A program made the position numbers and the translations under genes. Of a stretch of 64,000 nt of DNA, positions 53,144-60,937 are shown in pieces; within the stretch, counting starts at the first letter, position 1, and the number at the start of each line of letters is the position of its first letter. Origin of the DNA: Alphaproteobacteria bacterium (lineage in GTDB: Bacteria; Myxococcota_A; UBA796; GCA-2862545); NCBI GenBank assembly GCA_020632875.1, contig JACKET010000022.1, forward strand, positions 1-64,000, written 5' to 3'. The notes under the pieces are model-generated. The model searched no databases and was not told the origin of the DNA. It saw nothing but the letters and a program-made list of their open reading frames with translations.

Positions 53144-54468
53144 CCGATCCCGTACTTCGCGAGCTTGTAGCGGAACGCGTTGCGCTCGAGCCCGAGCGAC
53201 GCGGCGGCGCGGGCCTTCACGCCCTCGTGGCGCGCCAGGGCACGGCGCAGCGCGCGCTCTTCGAGGCCCTCGAGCCAGGCCGTGAGGTCGAAGTCACCCG
53301 GCGGCAGGCGCGAGTCGCCCTCGGGCTGCGCGCTCGACGCGATCTCGCGGGGCAGGTCGGCGAGCGACACCGTCGTGCCGCGCACCAGCACCGAGAGCCG
53401 GTCGGCGAGGTTCACGAGCTCGCGCACGTTCCCCGGCCAGCGGTACTCGAGCAGGGCGTCGATGGCCTCCGAGGACAGCGACGGGGCTTCGCGCCCGACG
53501 TCCGCCGACGCCCGGCGCAGCGCGCGCCCGAGCAGCAGCAGCACGTCGCCCTCGCGGTCGCGCAGCGGCGGCAGCTCGAGCGGCACGACCGCGATGCGGA
53601 ACCAGAGGTCCTCGCGGAACGCGTCGGAGCCGCGCAGATCGCGGTGCGTGGCCGCGATCACGCGCACCTCCACCCGCCGCTCCGCCGTCTCGCCGACGCG
53701 CCGCAGCGTGCCCTCCTGCAGCACCCGGAGGAGGCGGACCTGCGCGGCAGGCGACAGCTCGCCGACCTCGTCGAGGAACAGCGTCCCACCGTGTGCGCTC
53801 TCGACGAGGCCGATCCGGTCGCGGCTCGCGCCCGTGTACGCGCCGCGGGCCGCTCCGAACAGCTCCGCCTCCAGCAGGCTCTCGGGGATGGCGCCGCAGT
53901 TCACGGCCACGAACGGCCCTCCCGCAACGGCCGAGCGCCCGTGGATGCGGCGCGCCAGCAGCTCCTTCCCGGTGCCGCTCTCGCCCGTCACGAGGATGGG
54001 CAGGCGGCTCGGCGCGGCCCGATCGGCGTCCGCCAGCACGGCGAGCAGGGCGGGGGAGCGCCCCACGATGCCGTCCTCTGCCGCGTCGGGGGCCCGGCGC
54101 AGGCGGGAGAGCGCCGCGGCGTTCCGGATCTGGACGAGCGCCGCGTCGAGGTCGAGCGGCTTCGTGAGGAATGCGAACGCCCCGGCCCGCGTGGCCTGGA
54201 CGGCGCGGTCGACCGTCGCGAAGCCGGTCACCAGGATCACGGGCAGGTCCGGCACGAGGCCCGCCGCGGCCCGCTGCACCTCGAGGCCGTCCATCCCGTC
54301 CATCCGGAGGTCCGTGACCAGCACGTCCGGCGCGCGGGTGCGCAGCGCGGCGAGCGCCTCGGCGGGCTCGGTGAACACGACCGCGGTGTAGCCCTCGTCC
54401 TCGAGGATCTCGGCGAGGGCGGTGGCGCTGGGCTCGTGGTCGTCGAGCACGTAGACGAGTGCGCTCAT
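53140..54468 (-). CDS. NtrC-family sigma-54-dependent response regulator
   Basis: 442 residues. Receiver domain with D53 (VTDLRMDGMDG) and K103 (LTKPLD). AAA+ domain with Walker A GESGTGKE (162-169) and the sigma-54 contact loop as GAYTGA (209-214), a Tyr-for-Phe change of GAFTGA; Walker B-type GGTLFLDEVGELS follows. C-terminal Fis-like helix-turn-helix (RALARHEGVKARAAASLGLE). It activates RpoN-holoenzyme at enhancer sites when phosphorylated. It overlaps the histidine kinase by 4 nt, so the pair is cognate. The promoter at 58011-58028 of this same block is its likely target. Confidence 0.95.
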   Translation of the reverse strand: MSALVYVLDDHEPSATALAEILEDEGYTAVVFTEPAEALAALRTRAPDVLVTDLRMDGMDGLEVQRAAAGLVPDLPVILVTGFATVDRAVQATRAGAFAFLTKPLDLDAALVQIRNAAALSRLRRAPDAAEDGIVGRSPALLAVLADADRAAPSRLPILVTGESGTGKELLARRIHGRSAVAGGPFVAVNCGAIPESLLEAELFGAARGAYTGASRDRIGLVESAHGGTLFLDEVGELSPAAQVRLLRVLQEGTLRRVGETAERRVEVRVIAATHRDLRGSDAFREDLWFRIAVVPLELPPLRDREGDVLLLLGRALRRASADVGREAPSLSSEAIDALLEYRWPGNVRELVNLADRLSVLVRGTTVSLADLPREIASSAQPEGDSRLPPGDFDLTAWLEGLEERALRRALARHEGVKARAAASLGLERNAFRYKLAKYGIG

Positions 54469-55808
54469 GGCGTCGGCATCCGGAGCTGGAAGGTCGTGGG
54501 GTGGGCCGACGCGAGGGTCAGGGACCCCTGCATCGCCTCGGCGAGGCGGCGGGAGAGGGGCAGGCCGAGGCCGCTCCCCTGGGCGCGCGTGGTGTGGAAC
54601 CACTCGAATGCCGCGTCGGGCTCGGCGATTCCGGGCCCGTCGTCGGTGAACGACGCGACGAGCGCGGGCCCGGCGTCGATCGCGACGTGGACCCGCGTGG
54701 CCCCGGCCTGGTGGGCGTTCAGCAGCAGGTTGCGGAGGATCTGGAGCACCATGCCGCGGTCGCCGACCAGCACGCCGTCGCCGTCGATGTCGATCGCGAG
54801 CGGGACCTCGCCCGCGAGGGACCCGAGCAGCGCGCGCAGGTCGAGCGTCTCGGCGGCGGGGGCGAGGGGCGCGGTGAGATCGACGAGGCGCTGCACGATC
54901 ACCTCGAGCTGGCCGACCTGATCGAGCAGCCGGCCCGACATCGCGGCGGTCTGCTCGTCGCCGGAGAGGCGCTCCAGCCGGCGGACCGTGAGGGACATCG
55001 CGTTCAGCGGATTGCGCAGCTCGTGCGCCACACCGGCCGCGAGGCGCGTGAGCTCGGCGATGCGGGCGTCGTGCTCGGCCGCGATGCGGGCGTCGCGCTC
55101 GCGGATGCCGCCGAGCAGGCCGTCGAGGGTCTGCGCGACGTGCCGCACCTCCCGCGGACCCTCGACGGGCACGGCCTCCCCGGCGCCCAGCGCGCGCTCG
55201 AGCCGCACCAGCGGGGCCGACAGCAGCAGCGCGACGAGCGCCGCGCCCGCCGTGACGAGCACCAGCAGGACCCCGCTCACGAGCAGCTGCGTGCGGCGCA
55301 GCCGGTCGGCCGCCCGCAGCGTGGCGCCGGAGCCCTCCACCGCCGCCACCCAGCCGGGATGACCGGGCACCGGGGCGTACGCCGTGAGGTAGGGCTCGCC
55401 GTCGGCCGCGGTGTACAGCGGCCCCGCGACGACCTCGCCCGCCACGGCGCGCGCGATGAGGTCGCGCTCGGCCGCGCCGGGCAGCCAGGTGCCGCCGGAC
55501 CCCAGCACCACGTCGGGCCCGATCAGCGCGAGGTCGTGGAGGTGCCCGCCCTCGCGGAGCGCCTCCAGCCGCGCGTCGATCTCGGCGCGGCTGCGCGCAC
55601 CGCCGATGCGGGCGACGGTCTCGACGGGCAGCTCGGCGGCCGCCGTGGCGACGAGCCCCGCTTCGGCGCGCACATGGTCTTCGAGGCCCTGCACCAGCGC
55701 GTCGGTCACGCTGGACCCCGTGAGCGCCACGAGCACGAGCACGCTGCCCAGCGACACCGCCACCAGCGACAGCCACGTGATGCTCCAGACCGACCAGGCG
55801 CCCTTCAT
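54465..55808 (-). CDS. Sensor histidine kinase
   Basis: 447 residues. Two membrane segments (about 9-30 and 174-197) flank a ~140-residue periplasmic sensor domain with no haem motif. Phosphoacceptor H252 lies in AGVAHELRNPLNAM, and the ATPase domain has N box NLLLNAH, FTDDGPGI and GSGLGLPLS. It is cognate to the NtrC-type regulator, whose ATG it overlaps. It follows the beta-barrel cytochrome by 50 bp, so it probably senses something about the periplasm, or the substrate of the cytochromes. Confidence 0.95.
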   Translation of the reverse strand: MKGAWSVWSITWLSLVAVSLGSVLVLVALTGSSVTDALVQGLEDHVRAEAGLVATAAAELPVETVARIGGARSRAEIDARLEALREGGHLHDLALIGPDVVLGSGGTWLPGAAERDLIARAVAGEVVAGPLYTAADGEPYLTAYAPVPGHPGWVAAVEGSGATLRAADRLRRTQLLVSGVLLVLVTAGAALVALLLSAPLVRLERALGAGEAVPVEGPREVRHVAQTLDGLLGGIRERDARIAAEHDARIAELTRLAAGVAHELRNPLNAMSLTVRRLERLSGDEQTAAMSGRLLDQVGQLEVIVQRLVDLTAPLAPAAETLDLRALLGSLAGEVPLAIDIDGDGVLVGDRGMVLQILRNLLLNAHQAGATRVHVAIDAGPALVASFTDDGPGIAEPDAAFEWFHTTRAQGSGLGLPLSRRLAEAMQGSLTLASAHPTTFQLRMPTP

Positions 55809-55858
55809 GGTCTCCCGGAGCTGCACACGCCGTGCCAGCCCCGGGAGCCATTGTACGG

Positions 55859-57214
55859 TCAGAACCAGATGTGGGTCTGCACGAGCGCGTCGGTGCGCAC
55901 GGTGCCCTTCGGCGTGAGCAGCATGCGCGTCGTGCCTTCGAGCGTCAGGCCGGGCAGGGGGGTGACGACCAGCCCGAGCCCGTGCCGCTGCTGCATCCCA
56001 CCGACCTGCAGGTCGTCGAACCAGGCGTCCGACCGCACCTTCGCCACGATGCCGTTGCGGACGAGGAACGACAGCTCGCTCATCGCGGCGACGGGCAGGG
56101 TCACGTCCTGCTCGCGCGTGCGGCGGCCCGCCGTCACCTCGCCGAGCCAGGTGACGGGCAGCGCGGGCCAGAACGGCCGCGGCGACAGGCCCCAGCCCAC
56201 GCCCACCGCTTCGAGGTCGCCCCGCCCGAGCCCGTGGCGACGCCGGATCTGGGCATGGCCGGTGAGGCTCCAGTCCAGATCGCGCCAGCCGCCCTGCACC
56301 GCCGCGCCCCAGCCCGTGTCGGGTGCCGCGCCCAGCACGGACGCGTCGTTCGCGAACACGCTGGCCTGGGCGAACGGGTAGTTCGGCGCCGTGCCGACCT
56401 CCGCGCCGATGACCGTGTTCGCGCTGTCGGCCGCGCTCGCTTCGAACAGCGTGCGCACCGGCGAGGTGTGGTCGTCGAGCATGGTGCCGAAGGCCGGCTG
56501 GAAGGCGCCCGCGCGGGCCCAGCTCATCCCCGGCAGCTCGTGCACCATGGCGTACGCCCGGCGCGCGAACACGGGGCTCCCGCTGCCCGAGGCCTGGCCG
56601 GCCGCGGTGGCGGCGAGGGTCAGATGGTGCACGGGGTGCACGGCCGCGTGCAGGTCGAGCTGCATCGGGAAGACGGCGTTCGTCGCGCTGTACCACGCGG
56701 CGCGAAGGTCTCCGCCCACCGCCACCACCGGGTCGGCGTTCAGGCTGCCGTAGCGCCCGTCCCAGAGCGACATCCGCACGGGTCGCGGGTGGCGTCCCAT
56801 CGCCCACAGGTTGCCGGTCTGGCCGGCGCCGACGCCCTCGCGCGCCTCGTCGAGGTCGCTCGGCACGGTGCGCCCCTCGCCGGTGGCCGGCCGACCGAGC
56901 ACGTGGCGAAGCTTCCAGACCGTGCCGGGCGTGAGGATCTCGCGATCGACATCGCTGTAGGACCGCTCCTGGCCGCCCACGATCCCGAGCGTCGACGCGC
57001 CGTAGAAGCGGCCACTCGTGTTGCGGAGCCCGCCGCCCGCCGGGTCGACGTGGCACGAGAGGCAGGTCATCGTGCACTTCCGGCCTTCGAGCTCGGGATT
57101 GTCCCAGCCGTCCTCGTCCTCGAGCGTGGGGCTCACGTGGCAGTTCCCGCACGTGCGGCCCGAGCGCTGCGCGTACATCGGGAGCGCCATGGCGCTGGTG
57201 ATCAGCACGATCAT
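55859..57214 (-). CDS. Diheme cytochrome fused to a beta-barrel-like C-terminal domain
   Basis: 451 residues from ATG 57214. After a short signal come two CxxCH motifs, CGNCH (22-26) and CLSCH (51-55), with a nearby extra Cys (C47). The remaining ~385 residues alternate polar and non-polar positions (YAMVHELPGMSWARAGAF, LSPRPFWPALPVTWLGEV, LSFLVRNGIVAKVRSDAWF) and the chain ends in IWF, the C-terminal aromatic residue of most outer-membrane barrels. This resembles the fused cytochrome-porin plan of the iron oxidase Cyc2, though Cyc2 has one haem. It is coupled to a lipid-anchored cytochrome. Confidence 0.75.
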   Translation of the reverse strand: MIVLITSAMALPMYAQRSGRTCGNCHVSPTLEDEDGWDNPELEGRKCTMTCLSCHVDPAGGGLRNTSGRFYGASTLGIVGGQERSYSDVDREILTPGTVWKLRHVLGRPATGEGRTVPSDLDEAREGVGAGQTGNLWAMGRHPRPVRMSLWDGRYGSLNADPVVAVGGDLRAAWYSATNAVFPMQLDLHAAVHPVHHLTLAATAAGQASGSGSPVFARRAYAMVHELPGMSWARAGAFQPAFGTMLDDHTSPVRTLFEASAADSANTVIGAEVGTAPNYPFAQASVFANDASVLGAAPDTGWGAAVQGGWRDLDWSLTGHAQIRRRHGLGRGDLEAVGVGWGLSPRPFWPALPVTWLGEVTAGRRTREQDVTLPVAAMSELSFLVRNGIVAKVRSDAWFDDLQVGGMQQRHGLGLVVTPLPGLTLEGTTRMLLTPKGTVRTDALVQTHIWF

Positions 57215-57579
57215 GGCGGGCCCTCCGCGACGACCCAGCGCGCGAGGAGCTCCTGCTCGGCGGGCGTCAGGTGCTCGATTGCGCCGGGCGGCATGCTCGC
57301 GGGGCGCCAGCCCTCGCACGGCGCGGCGCCGGGGTCGGCGTTCTCGGAGTGGAGCCCGTAGCGCTCGGCGACGTCGGCCTCGACGGCGGTGCACGCCGCC
57401 CGGACCCGCGTGGAGCGGGCCGATGCGTACCGGTCGAGCTCGACACCCCCGTCCCGCCGGCCTTCGGACGTGTGGCACCGGGTGCAGTGCCTCTCGAGGA
57501 CCGGCGAGACCTCCGCGTAGGTCGGGGCGTCGGGCGCGGGCGCCGCAGCGCACCCGGCCAGCACCAGCAGGAGCCGCAT
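57211..57579 (-). CDS. Monoheme c-type cytochrome lipoprotein
   Basis: 122 residues. Lipobox LAGC (MRLLLVLAGC). Haem motif CTRCH (32-36) and a C-terminal MPP with LTPAEQELLARWV, as in small cytochrome c domains where the Met is the distal ligand. Overlaps the barrel cytochrome by 4 nt (ATGA) and the upstream cytochrome by 1 nt (TGATG), so all three are translationally linked. Confidence 0.82.
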   Translation of the reverse strand: MRLLLVLAGCAAAPAPDAPTYAEVSPVLERHCTRCHTSEGRRDGGVELDRYASARSTRVRAACTAVEADVAERYGLHSENADPGAAPCEGWRPASMPPGAIEHLTPAEQELLARWVVAEGPP

Positions 57580-57983
57580 CAGTCCGCACCGCCGGCGACG
57601 GCCTGACCGGCCCGCTGCTCCGACCAGCGCTGCCCGTGGCACGTGAAGCAGCTCGGCCCGTCGGAGCCGAGCAGGTGGCGGTCTGCCTGGGCGAAGTCGG
57701 GGCTGTACGTGTAGTCGCCGTGGCAGCCGCTCGCGTCGCACGAGAGGTCGGCGCGCGCGGGGCGGATGTCGTCGGGGCACGTGGTGCGCCGACCGCTCGG
57801 ATCGCCGCACAGGTACGGGGTGTCGTAGCCGCGGGCATGCATCACGCCCTCCTGGCTCACCGTGTGCGCGGGCTCGGACGGTGGGTCGTACCGGCCTCCC
57901 CGCGCGGCGCGGCCTTCGCCGCCCTCCTCGATCTCACAGGCGCTCACCGCGACCACCGACGCCACCAGGATCCATCGACGCAT
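57579..57983 (-). CDS. Diheme-type cytochrome lipoprotein with a CX4CH site
   Basis: 134 residues from ATG 57983 with GGAGG 4 nt before. Lipobox VSAC (ILVASVVAVSAC). The C-terminal half has CDASGCH (82-88), a CX4CH variant of the haem motif, and CFTCH (112-116), the canonical form, plus two free Cys. The first gene of the operon; the transcription start inferred from a sigma-54 promoter is about 18 nt upstream of the ATG. Confidence 0.78.
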   Translation of the reverse strand: MRRWILVASVVAVSACEIEEGGEGRAARGGRYDPPSEPAHTVSQEGVMHARGYDTPYLCGDPSGRRTTCPDDIRPARADLSCDASGCHGDYTYSPDFAQADRHLLGSDGPSCFTCHGQRWSEQRAGQAVAGGAD

Positions 57984-58010
57984 TCGACCTCCATGTCGAT
58001 GCACCGGGGA

Positions 58011-58028
58011 ATGCGAGGGGCGTGCCGG
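58011..58028 (-). promoter_or_regulatory. Sigma-54 (RpoN) promoter of the cytochrome operon
   Basis: On the minus strand the sequence is CCGGCACGCCCCTCGCAT, with GG at 58026-58025 and GC at 58014-58013: the exact GG-N10-GC arrangement of sigma-54 promoters (consensus YTGGCACG-N4-TTGCW). Transcription would start near 58001, 18 bp before the ATG at 57983. The operon itself encodes an NtrC-type activator. Confidence 0.75.
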
Positions 58029-58086
58029 GGGTTTCGCACGGAGAGACCGTGATTCTCGCGCGTGGGCGCCAGAACCCCGCCGGTCG

Positions 58087-58142
58087 ACCGCAAGAGATCC
58101 GCCACCGAAAGGAATCTTGCGGACCACCGCAAGAGAACCGCC
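58087..58142. promoter_or_regulatory. CCGCAAGA half-site cluster, putative enhancer (UAS)
   Basis: Three copies of CCGCAAGA: 58088-58095, 58127-58134, and a reverse copy TCTTGCGG at 58115-58122. The second and third form a perfect 8-bp inverted repeat with a 4-bp spacer (TCTTGCGG ACCA CCGCAAGA). A 17-bp near-identical direct repeat (58087-58103 and 58126-58142, one mismatch) covers two. The cluster is 85-135 bp upstream of the inferred start, where NtrC-type activators bind. Confidence 0.7.
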
Positions 58143-58169
58143 GCGCTAGCATTCGGCCGGGGGTGGAGA

Positions 58170-59075
58170 ATGGCGGTGTCGTTCGACGACCTGTACAGCC
58201 GCGACCCGGCGCGCATCCGGGCGGCGCTCGACGCGGGGTCCTCGGAGTGGGCGCGCCTCGATCCGCCAGGCCGACAGGCGCTCGAGCACGCGATGGCCGC
58301 CACCCGACCGCGCCTGACGGCCGCCAACGGCCGCGCGCTGCTCGACGGCCTCGGGGCGCCACGTCCCGCGTGGGCGCGCTGGGTGTGCGCGTGCGCGGGC
58401 CCGCCGCACGTCACCGGCATCAGCAACGCGTTCCCGGCGGTGCTCCAGCGGTGGATGCGCGAAGACCCCGCGGTGGTCGAGGTCGTCGGCGTGCTGCTGC
58501 GCGATGCCGACGCCGCGATCCGCCGCGGTGCGCTGGATGCCTGCTACGGCTTCGCGAAGGAGGAGGATCTCGGCGGTCCGCTGGTCGCGGAGGGCCTGTG
58601 GCACTGCGAGTCCACGGGCGACTTCGACGGCGGCGCCATCCTCGCCCAGCACGCCATCCGGTTCGGCCACCCCGCGGCTCTCCGTCGCGCGCTCATGGCG
58701 CCGGGCGACGCGTGCCGGGGGGCCATCACGATGCTCGACCGCGCGCCCGGATCGGTCGATCTGGTCGCATTGGAGGACGTGCTCGAGCACGTCGAGAAGA
58801 AGGGCGCGAAGTCCGCCCGCGAGTGCGCGAGCCGCTTGCTGGCGCGGATGCTGGTCGAGCGCGGCGACCGCGAGGCGCTCGTGCCCCGGCTGTTCGAGCG
58901 GAGCGCCACGGTGCGGGCCCACACGGCTGCCGGCCTCCGGAACGCCGCCCTCGACGGCATCTCCATCGCGTCCGTCCGCGCCGACCTCGAGAAGGTCGTG
59001 GCCGAGTCGGACGGATTCCGGAGTCGCGCGGCCTCCGAGGCCCTCGCTGCCGCGCGCGAGGCTCAGGGCACGTAG
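58170..59075 (+). CDS. HEAT-repeat-like protein
   Basis: 301 residues. Alpha-helical repeats with pattern LLRDADAAIRRGALDACYGFA and later LFERSATVRAHTAAGLRNAA, matching HEAT/PBS-lyase type helical pairs; no signal peptide. Start: ATG 58170 is preceded at 1 nt by GGAG, GTG 58176 (giving MSFDDLYSRDP) at 7 nt, so the GTG is also plausible. It is divergent from the cytochrome operon, sharing the repeat cluster at 58087-58142, and converges with the FG-GAP gene with a 13-nt overlap. Confidence 0.78.
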   Translation: MAVSFDDLYSRDPARIRAALDAGSSEWARLDPPGRQALEHAMAATRPRLTAANGRALLDGLGAPRPAWARWVCACAGPPHVTGISNAFPAVLQRWMREDPAVVEVVGVLLRDADAAIRRGALDACYGFAKEEDLGGPLVAEGLWHCESTGDFDGGAILAQHAIRFGHPAALRRALMAPGDACRGAITMLDRAPGSVDLVALEDVLEHVEKKGAKSARECASRLLARMLVERGDREALVPRLFERSATVRAHTAAGLRNAALDGISIASVRADLEKVVAESDGFRSRAASEALAAAREAQGT

Positions 59076-60862
59076 GGGCGCACGTAGACGGCCCCGCTGT
59101 CCTGCGCGTTGTCGTTCGTCTCGTCCCCGTCGACCCCGGTGGCGTCGCTGTCCTCGTACTCGGCCGCCACCACGAGGAGGCCCGCCGAGAGCGCGACGGC
59201 GTTGCCGAACCCGTCGGACGGGCGGTTCGTCGAGGCCTTGAGGTAGGCGCGCTGCGTCCACGTCGTGCCGGAGCGGTCGAAGAGGTACGCGGCCCCGCTC
59301 GCGAAGGCGGCGTCGTTCGCCTGGTCTCCACCGAGGTTCGTGCCGTTGCCGCCCTCGAATGACGCGCCGACGAGCAGCGAGTCGCCGACGAGGGAGACGG
59401 ACTCCCCGAAGTGGTCCGCGCCCGTGTACGCCGCTTTGATGTACTCCTGCTGCGTCCACGTCGTGCCGGAGCGCGTGAACACGTAGACGGCCCCGGTCCA
59501 GGTGGTCTGGTTCACGTTCTGGTCCGCGCCGATGCCGGCGGCCGTGCTCGATTCGCCGGGAGCGCCCACGACGAGGGTGTCGCCGTACACGTCGACGCTC
59601 TCGCCGAAGTAGTCGTATTCGTCGGAGTTCGACGCCTTCACGTACGCCTGCTGCGACCACGTCGTGCCGTTGCGGGTGAACACGTAGACGGCGCCCGCGT
59701 AGTAGACCGTGTCGTCGGCCTGGTTCCCGTCGATGCCGTCGGCTCCGCTCGATTCGCTCGGCGCGCCGACGACCAGCGTGTCGGCGTGCAGCGCGAGGCC
59801 GCGTCCGAACTCGTCGTTCAGGCTGGGGTTCGAGGCCTTGATGTACGCCTGCTGCGTCCAGACGGCGCCATTCCGGGTGAAGACGTAGACCGCACCGCTG
59901 CCCGAGATGCTGTCGTCGGACTCGTCGCCGTTCACGCCCGCCGAGCCTCCCGGCTCGTGCCAGGCGCCGATCGCGACCGTCTCGCCGGAGATGTCGACGG
60001 ACCGGCCGAACCAGCGCGCGCCGCCCGTGGTGCTGGCCTTCAGGTAGGCCTGCTGGGTCCACGTGGTGCCGGAGCGCGTGAACACGTACGCGGCGCCCGC
60101 CTGGGCGTACGTGTCGTCGTTCTGGTCGCCGTTCACACCCGGCGCCATGCTCGATTCGCCGTACGCGCCGACGACGAGGGTGTCGCCCTCGATGGCCACG
60201 GCGTAGCCGAAGTAGTCGTAGTCGCCGGTGTTGCTGGCCTTGAGGAAGGCCTGCTGGCTCCACGTGCCCGAGGCGTCGCGCACGAACACGTACGCGGCCC
60301 CGCTGCGGAAGGCGTCGTCGTTCGTGCCCACGCCGTTCACGCCCATCGCGTCGCTGGACTCGAAGTCCGCCCCGACGACCAGTGTGTCGCCGTCGACGGC
60401 CACGGCCTTCCCGAAGAAGTCCTGCACGCCGGTGTTGCTGGCCTTCAGGTACGTCGAGCGCGCGTCGGCGCAGGTCAGCCCGACCAGCGGGAGGCACGGA
60501 TCGGCGACGCCGGTGTCGGTGCTCCCGGTGTCGGCGGCCGCGGTGTCCACCGCGCCGGTGTCGCCGGTCGCGTCGGTGTCGGTGTCCGAATCGGTGTCGG
60601 AGTCCGTGTCTGCGTCGGTGTCGGAGTCCGTGTCTGCGTCGGTGTCGGAGTCCGTGTCGGTATCGGAGTCCGTATCGGAGTCCGTATCGGCATCGGTGTC
60701 GGAGTCCGTGTCGGCATCGGTGTCGGAGTCGGTGTCGGCATCGGTGTCGGAGTCCGTGTCGGTATCGGTGTCCGTCTCGGTGTCGGTATCGGTGTCGACC
60801 ACGCGACCCTTACAGGCCACGAGACTCCACAACAGCATGCCGGAAAGGCCCCAGGACCGCAT
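59063..60862 (-). CDS. Seven-repeat FG-GAP beta-propeller lipoprotein
   Basis: 599 residues from ATG 60862. Signal with lipobox LVAC (MLLWSLVAC). A long DTDSDTDA-type acidic linker (about residues 20-105) is followed by seven repeats of ~66 residues, each with a KAS start, FG or similar, GDTLVVGA-type strand, and GAAYVFTRSGTTWTQQAY-type end. Seven repeats make a closed seven-bladed propeller, as in integrin alpha subunits. Likely calcium-stabilised, surface-exposed adhesin. The linker DNA is a minisatellite. Confidence 0.88.
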   Translation of the reverse strand: MRSWGLSGMLLWSLVACKGRVVDTDTDTETDTDTDTDSDTDADTDSDTDADTDSDTDADTDSDTDSDTDTDSDTDADTDSDTDADTDSDTDSDTDTDATGDTGAVDTAAADTGSTDTGVADPCLPLVGLTCADARSTYLKASNTGVQDFFGKAVAVDGDTLVVGADFESSDAMGVNGVGTNDDAFRSGAAYVFVRDASGTWSQQAFLKASNTGDYDYFGYAVAIEGDTLVVGAYGESSMAPGVNGDQNDDTYAQAGAAYVFTRSGTTWTQQAYLKASTTGGARWFGRSVDISGETVAIGAWHEPGGSAGVNGDESDDSISGSGAVYVFTRNGAVWTQQAYIKASNPSLNDEFGRGLALHADTLVVGAPSESSGADGIDGNQADDTVYYAGAVYVFTRNGTTWSQQAYVKASNSDEYDYFGESVDVYGDTLVVGAPGESSTAAGIGADQNVNQTTWTGAVYVFTRSGTTWTQQEYIKAAYTGADHFGESVSLVGDSLLVGASFEGGNGTNLGGDQANDAAFASGAAYLFDRSGTTWTQRAYLKASTNRPSDGFGNAVALSAGLLVVAAEYEDSDATGVDGDETNDNAQDSGAVYVRPYVP

Positions 60863-60937
60863 CGCTCCCCCTCGTCCGCGCACGTGCGCGTCAGGGGTGG
60901 CTAATGAGTCGCTCGAAAGCCCGCAAATCCCGGCCGT

